Counted from the stretch's first letter, positions 1 through 11,412 are shown. The stretch is DNA of 64,000 nucleotides from Liopterus haemorrhoidalis (GCA_963971575.1 OZ020625.1:21256474-21320473), one strand, 5' to 3'. Notes: a model not told the origin generated them from the letters alone. Program-made: numbers and translations.

Positions 1-165
1 AGCCCCAGGGGTCCTACTTTGGACCTCTCTGGTTTATTTTATTTATTAATGATATCACTCAATGTTTCACAACTTCTAAATTTGTCTTATTCGCAGATGA
101 TATGCTAATTTTCCAACAAATAAAGTCCACTAAAGACAGTTTAGATGTGCAAGTTTATTTAAAAA
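1..165 (+). pseudogene. LINE reverse transcriptase fragment
   Basis: Frame 3 reads an RT palm segment: PQGSYFGPLWFILFIND followed by FADDM about 20 residues later. These correspond to RT motif B-like PQGS..GP and the catalytic [FY]ADD of jockey/CR1-type non-LTR retrotransposons. The frame closes after about 50 codons and the window edge removes the upstream part. It is a decayed fragment with no sign of a full element downstream. Confidence 0.8.
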
Positions 166-672
166 TAAAAATGTATATGTTTTTTTATTAAAATAAAGTT
201 TAAAACATTATGTGCCTGACTAAAAGAATTATTTTATAAGAATAAATTATGTATATTTTACCTTTATTAATAACTAACTACCCCAAATAATTAAGTAGAG
301 CCTAAAATTATTAAACTATTTATTATTAAATTATTTTAGTAAGTAAATTTAATAGAATTAAACTATTTTTTAAAGTATCAAAAAACTTTGTACCTCATCT
401 ACTAAAATGTATGAGAAACATGGAATGTACAAAAACACGGGTTCATAATATCTCAACAACCAGACGTGCTGGAAAAAAAAACTGATATTGAAATCAGCGC
501 AACAAATTGATTTAGAAAAACATATTTTTATTTCTGATGCTTTCAAATATTTTTTTTTTTTGTTGACCGGTGTAATCAATGATAACAGCGTCTTTAGTTA
601 CAATCGTCATTTGTCTGTCTCGGTCAGTCGACTGTCTTAGTTGGCTCTGGTTGAAAAATGTATGCGGGAACA
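166..672. other. AT-rich non-coding stretch
   Basis: No gene was recognised. A 75-nt minus-strand ORF with splice-like edges (394-468) is open only in phase 0, so it does not fit the phase of the host gene's last seen exon. Confidence 0.5.
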
Positions 673-674
673 TA

Positions 675-1414
675 CGAGGGATGTTTCCAAAGTTCTGGGA
701 ATTTAGCTATAATTTTTATTATTTTGTTAATTTTCGTCAATATTACAATGTAGTTTTTCAACATAATCTCCATTTAACTGAATACATTTATCCCAACGAT
801 AAACAATTTTTTTTAAGCCGTCCTCAAAGAACTTTGAAATTGAGTTTCTGTTCTGGTCCCAACAGCCTTGGCACCCAACGCGGCGAAACCTTGTTAACGC
901 CCAAAAATCATGCAAGATGTCATGAACTTGTCGTGTACCTATCCCTAGGCGCACACTAATTTGACGAATAGTCATTCGCTTGTCCTCTTTCAATAGGTCT
1001 TCGACGGCAGTAAGGTTTCTTTCATTTACGTGCTTGGGCGCCCACTGCGTGGATCGTCTTCTAGTGATGTTCTACCGGTTTTAAAACGATCTATCCACCG
1101 ATAAACAGTACTTTTGGATTCTACAGACTCACCAAATACTCCTTGCAGACGCTGAATAATTTATGATGTTTCCACACCTTCTTTCCACAAAAAGAAAATT
1201 ATTGCTCTTTGAAATTTTGTTGCGTCTTCTATGGTTACAAAAACAGTGCTATGAAAACGCGTCTATCAGTCGAGCACCTAAATCAGACTGAACAATATTG
1301 CACTAGATAGTTGCATAAACATGTCAAGACTTGTCTGGCACCAATGTTATTGGCCTATAAGTTCTGCGTAATTTAATTATAGCACAATTCTCAGAATTTA
1401 GGAAACATCCCTCG
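675..1414 (-). mobile_element. Internally deleted mariner element
   Basis: Imperfect inverted repeats begin CGAGGGATGTTTCC at 675 and end with the complement at 1414, flanked by TA. Reading the minus strand from about 1255, the mariner N-terminal helix-turn-helix is visible (KSTVYRWIDRF, then DPRSGRP), with one in-frame stop. From 993 to 727 the second HTH (TIRQISVRLGIGTRQVHDIL) is joined directly to the C-terminal tail (RWDKCIQLNGDYVEK). The whole catalytic DDD core is missing, so at 740 bp this is a non-autonomous derivative. Confidence 0.85.
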
Positions 1415-1740
1415 TATTAAAATCCCATATATATAATAAATCATTTAATGCATGGGAGTAGAAAAAAATATACTGAACTAAACTCCATTCACAATAAATG
1501 TGAGATGACGTCATACTTGGTTAATTTAAGTACCAACGTTATATGGTTTAATCAACATCAATCTATAACTCAGTTAGTACATTTATTTATTTCATGTTGG
1601 TAGTTTTTTACAGTGCTGTCGGTTTTAAATTGGATTGTTCAATCGTAATTTTGACGTCAGGTTGACGTTTAGGTACTTAAAATTAACAGTGAGGTTATAT
1701 TTTATTCTTTTTAAATTTATTTGTAATTGAAATGTAAAAA

Positions 1741-2190
1741 TGCCCAAAGCTCTTTGTAGCCGTGCTCAAAGGATGGTTTTGTCTCTTATTAATTATTTTG
1801 AAAGAGAGCGAGACAATGGTGGACCTTTAATGGATGTGAAATGTGTCAGAGATGTGAGTAAATATAAAATTTAGTTTATATCTATGGTCTTTTCACTTGA
1901 ATATATTTCTACAAATAATTGTTAATTAACTTTTTAGAGAGTTGCAGCACAACAAGCGAGAGGTGAAACTGTCAGTAGCCCGAAAAAGAAACGAACACGT
2001 ACTAAATCTGTTGCAGAATTAGACAATTTACAACAGTTGGGATACGTAATGTCATTTATGAGATGTACCGTAATAGTAAGGACACAACATCTCCACGTGA
2101 GGCCTCTTAATAAATTAATTTGATTTTAATAGAGCATGTTACTGTTGACACTATTAATATAAAATTACATGAAAGGGGTACCTTAGTAAA
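1741..2190 (+). pseudogene. IS630-like DDE transposase, N-terminal fragment with intron
   Basis: ATG at 1741 opens MPKALCSRAQRMVLSLINYF..ENGGPL-type sequence ending CVRD. Next comes GT (gtgagtaa) and an intron to TTTTTAG at about 1938. The reading then continues RVAAQQARGETVSSPKKKR, and after one frameshift IRNVIYEMYRNSKDTTS. From memory this is the N-terminal HTH part of IS630/Tc-type 'DDE_3' transposases common in insects. Two stop codons follow and the copy runs into the 155-bp tandem repeat. Related fragments lie at 32668-33137 and 63277-63900. Confidence 0.65.
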
Positions 2191-2735
2191 CTACCATTTC
2201 TAACAGAGTGATTAAGACTAAAATTTAAGGGTTTTTTAAAACTCATAAAAGAGTAGTAAATATCAAATTTTAGCTTAATCGTAGCAGTAGTTTTCGAGAT
2301 ATTGGTCGAGTTAATTTTTAAAAACTGTAATGGTACCTTTGTAAACTATTTTTTCTAACAGAGCGTTTGAATCCAAAATTTAAGGGTTTTTTAAAACTCA
2401 TAAAATAGTATTAGATATAAAATTTTAGCTTGATCGTAGCAATTGTTTTTGAGATATTGGTAGAGTAATTTTTAAAAATTGCAAAGGTACCTTAGTAACC
2501 TACCATTTCTAACAGAGCGTTTGAATCCAAAATTTAAGGGTTTTTTAAAACTCGTAAAAGAGTATTAGATATCAAATTTTAGCTTGATCGTAGCAATAGT
2601 TTTCGAGATATTGGTAGAGTTAATTTTTTAAAACTGCAATGGTACCTTAGTAACCTACAATTTCTAACAGAGCGTTTGAGTCCAAACTTTAAGGGTTTTT
2701 TAAAACTCATAAAAGAGTAATAGATATCAAATAAG
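2177..2735. repeat. 155-bp tandem repeat, about 3.6 copies
   Basis: The marker GGTACC recurs at 2177, 2332, 2486 and 2641, giving periods of 155, 154 and 155 bp. Each unit carries TTTAAGGGTTTTTTAAAACTC and a TTTTCGAGATATTGGT-like block. The array is AT-rich with low divergence between units, resembling a satellite fragment next to a transposase remnant. Confidence 0.9.
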
Positions 2736-2739
2736 ATGG

Positions 2740-3658
2740 GTGATATTTCTATAACGTACTTTTATCTGTATATTGTGTTTGTATATTTTAAAAGGTTTTA
2801 TAATTTGTAATGTAAGTGAACAAAAATAATATTTAATTTTGTATCTTGGTCGATAAATAAATACTATATATGATTAATAAAATATGTTCTATTTACATTT
2901 GTTACGTTCTTTTATTTTCTATTATTTTTACCTATAGGTCTGTTACGTAGAACGGTTTATTATCATCGAAAAGTAATTTTAGCATACTCATGAAATTTAC
3001 ACTTGCAGCTAGCGGCATTAAACTGTTTGACTGGAAATAATATTTGAATATTCATTATTCGAAACAAAATTGTATGTAACATCTGAAATTATAAAATTTC
3101 TATTCGAATAATAAAAAATTTAACTCTTTATCATTGCTTTCCAATATCATTTAGTGAGTTCAGAAAGCAAGCTCGGAGCGTTCGAGAAAAGGTCTAAACG
3201 CGTTTATTCGACCGGTCTGGAGTTAAACAGTGTGACTCGGAACAATCCGCGTTTGCTTCCCGAACCCGCTGTGTCAATGTGGCACCAGGCGAAAAATTAA
3301 AGTAAATTGTATAAAAAGTATTAAAAGAACACGACACATTTCTAAAAACAAATATTTCTGATGATTCTTATACACTGAAATTTATTTTATTTTTTTAAAT
3401 ACTACATTACACACTTAATATAATATAAACCATAAATTTCGCGACTAATCGGTTAGAAAGAACTGCTGTGCATCATAATTTACATTAATTCCTTTCCTCC
3501 ATAGGAAATATAGGTTTTCAATATATTTTTAGAAGTTGTTCGATATAACCTAACTTTTTTTTGACATTTTACGAATTGGCAACAAGGTGAGTTTTTCAAC
3601 TGTGACGTCATTTCAAAGTTACGGTAAATGTACTTTATAACTATAATATATAAGATAG
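2740..3658. other. AT-rich non-coding stretch
   Basis: No coding region, repeat family or RNA gene was recognised. A slightly GC-richer patch at 3150-3290 has no ORF of note. Confidence 0.4.
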
Positions 3659-4080
3659 CGGGTAGGCAGTGATGCCAAGTTGGTGCATTTTGCACTAGAT
3701 CTGGTGTATTGAAAGCCTATCTAGTGACCAAAATTGCGTTCTAATGCGCTTGTGCAAATTCTGGTGTGTTTCTGTTTTATATCATCTGTTGATGATTTAA
3801 AACTGTGATTTAAAACTGCGAAAATGTGGTGAGCTGAGAGTCTGCAGTTCACCACATTTTCGGCGATATCTTATATTATAACTTGTGTGCTACGTAATTA
3901 ATATTTTGTAAACCTCTTTATTTGAATAGTTTATTCATTTACTATTTATTAATTTATTTCTTATTTATTTATTTATATTTTAACTACTGACTATTTTAAT
4001 TATTTTTTATTATTTGACATCATGACTTTTACTAATGTTTATTTTCTATATTTTTACTATCTCACAATGACCGTACATTG

Positions 4081-4134
4081 TAGATCAGCTCTGATGAAGA
4101 AATAAAATATTTCGAAACTGGTCAGCTAGATCTA
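4081..4134 (+). ncRNA. Hammerhead ribozyme of a Penelope-like element
   Basis: The core CTGATGA lies at 4091-4097 and GAAA at 4114-4117. Stem II is perfect: GAAATA (4099-4104) pairs with TATTTC (4108-4113) over an AAA loop. Stem I is 10 bp: TAGATC-AGCT (4081-4090) pairs with AGCT-(A)-GATCTA (4124-4134) with one bulged A. Stem III is very short (GAAAC-TG-GTC), placing the expected cleavage after GTC at 4123. Penelope-like elements are known to carry such minimal hammerheads. Flanking sequence resembles the 3' part of the Penelope element near 51.7 kb. Confidence 0.8.
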
Positions 4135-4243
4135 GTTGTATCATTTATGTCCGTAACCCGTACAACCTTCTCCACACACATCATTGTTAGTATTGCCACA
4201 CTCTAATGCTGAAGTAGAACGACTTTTTAGCCATTTGAACATA

Positions 4244-5524
4244 CCAGGTCTACAAGTATGAAATGCGGATTTTTTTTTTAAATAAAACACATTAATCTCA
4301 AAAGAACAGTAAAAGTTTATTTATTCAAAGTATGCTCCATTAGAAGTTATAAATTTTTCCCATCTTTCAGGCAATTTGTGAATACCTCGCCAGTAGAACT
4401 CTTCCCCTTTCCCCGCAAACCATTCATCTAGCCATTCTTTCACATTTTCATATGAACAAAAGTGCTGCTCGGCAAGTGCGTGACCCATCGATGCGAACAA
4501 GTGGTAATCTGAAGGGGCCAAGTCTGGTGAGTAAGCGGCATGGGGTAGCACTTCCCACTTGAGTGCATCCAATGTATTGCAAACTACTTTTGCCTTATGT
4601 GATGAAGCGTTATCGTGAAGAAAGATTACCTTGTGCTTTCTTCTTTCGTATTCTGGTCGTTTTATGAGCAGCGAATGGTTCAATTCAATCAGTTGTTGTT
4701 GGTAGCGTTGGGTTTTAACTGTTTCACCAGGTTTTAACAATTCATAATAGACCACACCCTTTTGGTCCCACCAAGTACAGAGCATTGTTTTTTTGCCAAA
4801 GCGATTCGGTCTTGCAGTTGATGTGGATGGTGAGCCTGGGTTCACTCATGATTTTTTGCGTTTGGGATTTTCGAAATAAATCCATTTTTCATCGTCAGTA
4901 ATGATACGATGCAAAAAAGACTTTCTTTTGTATCGTGCAAGCAAAATTTCACAAGTGTTTTTGCGTTTTTCCATCTGCCGCTCATTCAATGCATGTGGAA
5001 CCCATCTGCCGACTTTCTAGATCTTATCCATCTCTCGTAGGCGATTGGAAACAGCTTGTTGACTAACGCCTAACTGCTCTGCTAGTTGTTTTTGTGATTG
5101 ACTATCGTCTTCCTGTAGCAATGTTTCCAATTTTGTATCTTCATATTTTTTTGGAGGTTTCCCATGTTCTTTGTCTGTAAGATCAAAGTCACCACTTTTG
5201 AAACGCCGAAATCATCGTTCACACGTATCTTGCGATGGAGCATATTCACCATAAGCTTCTCGAAGCAGTCGGTATGATTCAGCAGCAGTTTTTTTCAAAT
5301 GAAAACAAAACAGTAGTACTGTCCGCGAATGTTCTTTATTTGGCACAAAATTTTTCATTTTTAACACAGTAAAACAAAACTGTATGATCACTTTTCAAAT
5401 TATAACCTATATGCATTTGACACTTAATGATAACTTAACAAAACGCCATATGTGTTGAAACTTTGAACTATACACTCTGTTTGCGCGGCAAGTTTGAAAA
5501 AAATCCGCATACTTGTAGACCTGG
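4244..5524 (-). mobile_element. Mariner (D,D34D) element, full length, copy 1
   Basis: The inverted repeats are CCAGGTCTACAAGTATG at the left and its complement (with a short internal deletion) at the right, flanked by TA (4242-4243, 5525-5526). The length is 1281 bp, normal for mariner. It sits inside the hAT-A dimerisation domain. A second copy is at 25508-26678. Confidence 0.93.
4321..5358 (-). pseudogene. Mariner transposase with three nonsense codons
   Basis: Start ATG is at 5358 (MKNFVPNKEHSRTVLL..). The paired HTH region, the first catalytic stretch (TDDEKWIYFENPKRK), HDNASSHKAK with the second Asp and YSPDLAPSDYHLF with the third Asp are all present. Thirty-four residues separate the last two Asp, the classical D,D34D mariner spacing. 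The 345-codon frame is unshifted but interrupted by three stop codons: after CER, after MDKI and after NPKRKKS. The last 174 codons are open. The product would have cut and pasted the element at TA, but this copy cannot encode it. Confidence 0.92.
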
Positions 5525-6825
5525 TAATTAAAAACAAATTAAGAAATAGGCTTCAGGTTGATACTATTAATGCAATATTGGCAATGCAGTAAAGCCTGGA
5601 CTAAAAAGATACAACAAATTATGTTGCTTTAATTATGAACAGCGGTTTCTAAAATCAAAACAAACGAAACATACCAAAATGAAATAAATCAAGACGAGGA
5701 ACAAGCATTTAATATCTATCTTTAATAAATTAAAATAAATAATAATTTTTTGGAGTTCCTATTTTGTTATTTAAGATAAGAAACATTTACTTTATCTTGT
5801 GATTAAAAATATGTTAACTAGGCAATTGGGAATCTGCAATGTGTAGTTTTTGTTTTGAATGTGATTAAGCTAATAGTTAATGTTTATTATATATTTATTA
5901 TTTTTGTACTGAATATTAAAATATTAAAAGTTATAATTCAACAATAAAAAAATAAATAAATAAATTTATTATTATAACTAACAAACATCTTCATACAATA
6001 AAAAAGTAATTGTTCGATATTGTTTTTGAACTCCCCAAACTCGGACTACGCCCCAGTTTTGGTGCATTTCTGGTGGATTCTTACGCTCTTTTTAGTGCAT
6101 TGAAAGGATCTATAGTTGGCAACCAGTGTTGCCAATTTAGCGGTTTTGCCGCCAGATCTGGCGGATTTCAAATTGTTTTAGCGGTTGAAAATTGCATTTA
6201 GCGACTAGCGGAAATTCTAGCTTAATAAATATTTTTTGACGGATAATCTGACGATTTGTGACAAACACATATAAAACAATATATGCAAAAATAAAATGTG
6301 TTCGGTATTTAATTATTGTTTTTTATTATCAAAAAAATTATTTTTACAATCGTATTTCGATTTTTGCGTCAGGCGTCAGGCCGTCGGGCAACGATAAGGG
6401 ACTACCCCTAGATTCTATCAGACATGCAAGGAATTTTACCGCTGTTCGCCGTACACAATATTCTTCAAAAACAGCAATTTACTTAATAAAAGTTCAAGTT
6501 CAGGTTGCCATAAGAACCAATACACTGCAATTCGTAATTATATATTTTGAATTTACTTATCTTAACTAAAAAGATTCTAAAAAAAATATAAATTTTTTTT
6601 CTTTTATGAAATCAATTTTGTGTTGATTATAGTTTATTGATATAAAAAATAATTTAAAAAAATGAAATTTGGTCATTTGGCGCCCCTATGAATCCGGAGC
6701 CTGGTGCGACCGCCCTTGTTGCGGCACTGATCAAATAAGTCTACATTTAATTTCAAAAATAAAAAACAATAGTACTTATGTTTGTGATGAGGATGATGAA
6801 TTGTTTGATAATTTAATTTAATGTA

Positions 6826-7008
6826 TTATCTGCCTCATTTTGTAATACGTAACTAACAGGGAAAGTTCATTTTTTATGTTGTATATTGACAATATATTTA
6901 TAATATTATCATAGTATTGGTTCATACGGATACGCCAAAGTCTGTTTACACCACAACAGTCACCAAAGTAACCAGATCTAGTTTCGTATTACAAATTGAG
7001 ACGGATTA
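6826..7008 (-). mobile_element. MITE-1 copy, 183 bp
   Basis: The terminal inverted repeats are TTATCTGYCTCATTTTGTAA and its complement, flanked by TA. The same 183-bp element is at 29829-30011 (other orientation), at 16596-17929 (split by a HINE) and at 49020-49910 (split by MITE-2). The TA target suggests mobilisation by a Tc1/mariner-type transposase. Confidence 0.85.
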
Positions 7009-7179
7009 TACCAAAATTTTGTAAATGCTTCACTACTTTTATTCATAAATTAGACTGATATAATTAATTTCTTAAGACCGTCTAACTAAATATTATAGGT
7101 TTTTTTTTTGGTTTCTGACACTGACACTGAAAACTTGTAAGCTATCTTAGCTATATATTTTTAATTATATTTTTACCTA

Positions 7180-7369
7180 TAGTCTATTTCTTTGGTTTAA
7201 ACGGAACTGGATTTTGAAATCTAGGAACATTTAACGATTTAATGGATACTTTAGACAGACCATTTTGTTTAACAAAAGCCCCTTTCAATCATTAAAAAGT
7301 GAGCTCGTGATAATTTAAGATAAGATAAATTTCGCTTAGTTCCACTTAAACTAAATTTGGGATAGACTA
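7180..7369. mobile_element. MITE-2 relative, diverged short copy
   Basis: The ends read TAGTCTATTTCTTTGG-TTTAAACGGAACT and the complementary AGTTCCACTTAAAC..GATAGACTA. This is recognisably related to the 405-bp MITE-2 copies at 49078-49484 and 50051-50455 (CAGTCTGTTCCAAACGGTTAAGCGGAACTA). Confidence 0.6.
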
Positions 7370-7808
7370 AATAAAAAATGTTTATAAAAGCCCGATTTAC
7401 AATGTTAAAAACAATTAATCAAAATTTTCAATCAATCATTAAAAGTCACTAGATTTCAAATTCTAGTTCCGCACGGTCTTTAGTGATTAATTATAATGCA
7501 TTTTTGTATTCAATAAAAATGTATTCAAAAAGAATTTGCTTTTTTATCTCCCTCTTTGACCCTAGAAAAATTTAAAATTATAGCGGATTTCTAGCGGAAA
7601 CTCGCTCTTTAACCTAGAAATTTTTAGAAATCTAGCAGGTTTCTAGCGGATTACAGGTGGCCATCTAGCGGAATGGTACATCCAGTAGTTGGCAACACTG
7701 TTGGCAACACTGCGCGTAGGAGTTCAAAAATTCACGCAAGCCACTGACATGTAAATCCATTTTTCTTTTACTTATAATTAAAAATTAACTAACAGCCAAA
7801 ATACATAC

Positions 7809-8141
7809 CTAAATACTCCAGAAATTCGTTTACGTGTTTTGATTTGAAACAATTATTGCTTTCATTTATTAAAAGAGTTTTATACGAACACAGCTTGTGA
7901 GTTGTATTTAAACCCTCAAAATAATTGCTTAAATTTCTTATAGGCACACATGGAGTATCATTGAGCGGGGTCTGTCCTGGAGGCCCTGAGGCAGCTGGAC
8001 CTTTGCTTTCATTTTTTGCTGGACATCGCATGTAGTACTGCTTACGATAACGTACGTTTGACTGAAAGGCATAGAATGATCTTGTCCATACGTTTATATA
8101 AAAATTATCTTCGTTTGCGCCTCCAGCCCCGCCCATACCAG
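7809..8141 (-). CDS. Host Gly-rich protein, exon 7 (last seen)
   Basis: Acceptor TTTCAG lies just above 8141. The first two bases complete the codon left open by the preceding exon (phase 1), giving GMGGAGGANEDNFYINVW and about 110 codons. A possible donor GTATGT follows 7809 and would leave phase 1. Alternatively the frame runs on 6 codons to a TAG at 7789-7791. No AATAAA is seen within 400 bp downstream, which favours a further exon beyond the window. The segment is Gly-rich at its start, then polar with several Cys and Asn. Function unknown. Confidence 0.8.
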
Positions 8142-8199
8142 CTGAAATTAAACATATGTATGTTAGGCCCGGTATTTCCACCTTACTGTTACCTATGGG

Positions 8200-9325
8200 T
8201 AGAGCCCTGCGCGGATAAGCTTTTCTGTATCCGCATCCGATCCGCATCCGCACATCCATGATCCGCATCCGATCCGCATCCGCAGCTTTTGTAAATAACA
8301 AATCCGCATCCGATCCGCATCCGCAAAAATATCCGCCCTATCCGCACTACAGGTTTTGCTGTCAGTTTGGAAAGAACTAACATATTTCGCCTGTTTAGGT
8401 AATCTCTGCTCTAAAACGCTACTGAAAATTTTTGGATTTACCAGCTTATTTATTACCAACCTAACCTAAGGGACCCCAAAAGTTTTAAGGCCTAGATGCG
8501 CTAATAACTTATTTAAATCTAGAGAGAGATAACAATTTTGGGGGGGCCTAAGCGTTCTTTTTCGTAGGGAGTAAGTGGCGTGCTGCTTTTTTTAATATTG
8601 ATTTTTTTAAAAAAATCAGAAAAGTTACTTGATAGAAGGTGCTTCATATTTTTAGGATCAAGTAATTCTCTTACGCCATTTCGATCAGTTAGGCGTTGCA
8701 ACTTTTTCAAATAGCAACATGTGTCATTTTTTAAATTTTTGGGATCTGCAAGACTTTTTACTTCGGGTAGTATAAAATATTGGCAGGTTACATAATAAAA
8801 TTTTCGAGAAAAAATTATGTAGGTAAATTTTGGTATTTAAATAAAACTTACTAATCAGTTTTATGTAAAAAAAAAAACCTTTATCAGATTTAAAAGCCAG
8901 AATTAGAGCAGAAGTAGGAAGAATTACGTCGAAAGTGTAACAGGAAACTTTTGTCCAAAATATTATTTTCTATAATATATTCAATAATAAAAAGAAAGTT
9001 AAGTTGATTGTCTCAACTCAGTCTTGATCATGGACAATTGTCTTAATAAAAATAACATAAAGTGAGATTGAATGCTACAAAATATCATGTATATACAGAC
9101 AACCGAAAATAACCGAGGACTGCGTAGTCAGAACACAATTGCTTGTTTCTCCGAAAGTGACCGAAGATTTAATGTTCACGCGGATATTGCGGATAAGCGG
9201 ATATGACATTTAATCCGCATCCGATCCGCATCCGCATGGTTTAAATGATAATTTATCCGCATCCGCAGAAAAGTTGCGGATAACCGCGGATTATCCGCGG
9301 ATACCCGCGGATTTGCAGGGCTCTA
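8200..9325. mobile_element. hAT-D non-autonomous element with CGGAT subterminal repeats
   Basis: The ends TAGAGCCCTGC and GCAGGGCTCTA are flanked by exact 8-bp TSDs CCTATGGG (8192-8199 and 9326-9333). Both ends are packed with GCGGAT/ATCCGC hexamers, the kind of subterminal array bound by Ac/hAT transposases. A minus-strand 63-codon frame at 8519-8710 is not recognised. Length is 1126 bp. Confidence 0.9.
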
Positions 9326-9511
9326 CCTATGGGTGCATTCGAGCAGCGTTGCCAGGTTGGGCGATTTATCGCAAATTGGGCGACCGAAAAAGGCAAATTG
9401 CGCTTCGTTTTCGACAAATTGCGACAGCGCCGAATTGGGCGTCTACGTTTTCAAAAGGAAGCTTTTTTGGGCGTTTTGTGTTTCGTAATCTTATAATTCT
9501 TATAATCCTAC

Positions 9512-10924
9512 TAGTCCGAGAGCTAGCAACGTTTTCGAGAAAGAATTTTAGGTCGGCTGGTTTTTCGATATTTCCCTTTCTTATTGAAGTTAGGTAGAGA
9601 TGCGGTACGTCTGGCACCTGAGAGCGGTTGCGTTTACCTGTGCGCATCTCGCCTGTACAGGTAAAAAGTGGATCTTTTGAAATCATTTTAAGACATTTTA
9701 TTTATTTTATATAATTTTCTATGTCTTTTTAGCATTATAAATTTATAGTTGCCAGACAGTTTCGTTGTTGCTAACATTGCGCCAGATCTAATTTAAGTAT
9801 TTAAAAAATAATATTTTTCAAACCATTTTAGTATAGCTGTAATTTTAATAGGATATAGTTCTGTAATCAAAGAATACAATATTCATTTGTCAGACGGAAA
9901 TTCCGTTGTTTAACTAGGAACCAGACCAATTTAAGTCCCGGGGATAATAGGTAAGTTAGAAGAGTGTGGCAGCTTATTTGTTGGTTGCGTGAGAGAGATA
10001 GCTGCAACAGAGGGCGTTAGAGAGAGACAGGTTATATAGGTTAGAATTTCATAAAAAAATAGAGCAAAATAATAATTAAAGTAAAATGAAATGAGAACAA
10101 CTGATAAAAAATATTATTAGCAAAATAAAACAAATCATTTATTTTAAATATGTAGGAAATTAAACATAAAATGTAATTCAGTATTTTTATTGAATAATTC
10201 TGTCACAATGCAATGACCTGAGAATCTGATAAAAAAAATTTTAAAAAAATTAAAAATAAAAAATTTAAAAAAAATTAAATTAAATTATTATTATTTTTTA
10301 AATTTTATTATTTTACCACTTTTGTTTGAACAAAAAACACATTTTTCTTTTTCCTCACTCATCACGATAAAATTCTGCTTCTATTTTATTTTATAAAAAC
10401 AAGCAAACATAAACACTCATGTGGACGACGCCAACTTAAAAAATAGCAGCTGTGATTGTTTTACTGTTATCTCTTCTAACTCACCTATTCTCCCCAGGAC
10501 TTAAATTGGTCTGGTTCCTAGTTAAACAACGGAATTTCCGTCTGGCAAATTAATATTGTATTCTTTGATTACAGAACTATATCCTATTAAAATTACAGCT
10601 ATACTAAAATGGTTTGAAAAATATTATTTTTTAAATACTTAAATTAGATCTGGCGCAATGTTAGCAACAACGAAACTGTCTGGCAACTATAAATTTATAA
10701 TGCTAAAAAGACATAGAAAATTATATAAAATAAATAAAATGTCTTAAAATGATTTCAAAATATCCACTTTTTACCTGTACAGGCGAGATGCGCACAGGTA
10801 AACGCAACCGCTCCCAGGTGCCAGACGTACCGCATCCCTACCTAACTTCAATACGAAAGGGAAATATCGAAAAACCAGCCGACCTAAAATAAACTTTTTT
10901 GTGACGTTGCTAGCTCTTAGACTA
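9512..10924 (+). mobile_element. Foldback element copy 1 (deleted left arm)
   Basis: The tips TAGTCCGAGAGCTAGCAACG and, in reverse, TAGTCTAAGAGCTAGCAACG are followed by long inverted arms starting AGGTCGGCTGG. The flank is TAC on both sides. Compared with the full copy at 20094-22111, the left arm has lost about 0.5 kb at a short AGAAGAG microhomology next to the spacer. The right arm retains the start of the small gene (on the minus strand near 10358-10375) but lacks its acidic second exon. Confidence 0.85.
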
Positions 10925-11412
10925 TACACGTCATACATTTTCACAATAAAAGACGCTTATTGTATATCGGTTTAATATTAATTTATAACTTATATATTCT
11001 AATTAGAATTATTTTTTTGTGTTTTATAGATTTAGTATATTTAATTTTATTACACGTTTCTAAGAGGGAAACTTTATTTATTTGTTGTGTATTTGTGTGA
11101 TATAGGTTGTTCTAAATTTTTATGCCCAATTACAGTACCGTCGATTTAAATTTCGACATAAATTTTACTAATTCTTGGGCTCCAAAACTTCGTCCCTCCC
11201 CCGCGAAAATTTTGTCATAAATTTATTCTGACAACAAATTATGAAATAACCCTAGCAACCTGGGTCTTTGAATGAACACTATACATGTAGTTTGCGTATA
11301 AACTTTTGGAACAGCCGTTTCTTAGAACGACTGGACTCTACGACCTAAAAAGTACGTATGTATCATATTTTATTCAATAAATATTTATTTATATAAAGTT
11401 TGTTTCAACACA

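Larger units (their letters stand above)
4189..5620 (+). pseudogene. hAT transposase C-terminus, split by a mariner
   Basis: The frame reads LPHSNAEVERLFSHLNI up to 4241 and resumes after the mariner at 5527 as KNKLRNRLQVDTINAILAMQ. Removing the mariner and one TA restores an unbroken frame across the join. This is the hAT dimerisation domain. The rest of the transposase is absent and stops follow, so it is a dead remnant of hAT-A. Confidence 0.8.
6124..7700. mobile_element. hAT-B non-autonomous element
   Basis: The ends are CAGTGTTGCCAA and TTGGCAACACTG, with exact 8-bp TSDs TTGGCAAC at 6116-6123 and 7701-7708. It landed in the right terminal repeat of hAT-A, whose sequence offered the TTGGCAAC target. 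Subterminal TAGCGG/CTAGCGGA motifs repeat at both ends. No transposase was recognised inside. It holds two MITEs (6826-7008 and 7180-7369). Confidence 0.88.
3667..7712 (+). mobile_element. hAT-A transposon, nested and decayed
   Basis: The left end is CAGTGATGCCAAGTTGG and the right end, read in reverse, is CAGTGTTGCCAACTATAG. Flanking 8-bp duplications are CGGGTAGG (3659-3666) and CGCGTAGG (7713-7720), 7 of 8 identical. A hAT C-terminal dimerisation motif on the same strand (LPHSNAEVERLFSHLN, from 4189) supports the class. It contains a Penelope-type terminal piece with a hammerhead ribozyme, a mariner at 4244-5524 and hAT-B inserted in its own right terminal repeat. Confidence 0.85.

Noticed and set aside
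394..468. Possible eighth host exon (minus strand, TTTTCCAG ... GATGAG|GTACAA)
   Set aside because: Open only in phase 0, while exon 7 would hand over phase 1. The 25 codons show no similarity in character to the gene.
7789..8459. Overlapping minus-strand ORFs extending exon 7 upstream into ATCCGC repeats
   Set aside because: The upstream parts are translations of hAT-D subterminal repeats. The splice acceptor at 8142 and the phase fit to exon 6 set the true exon start.
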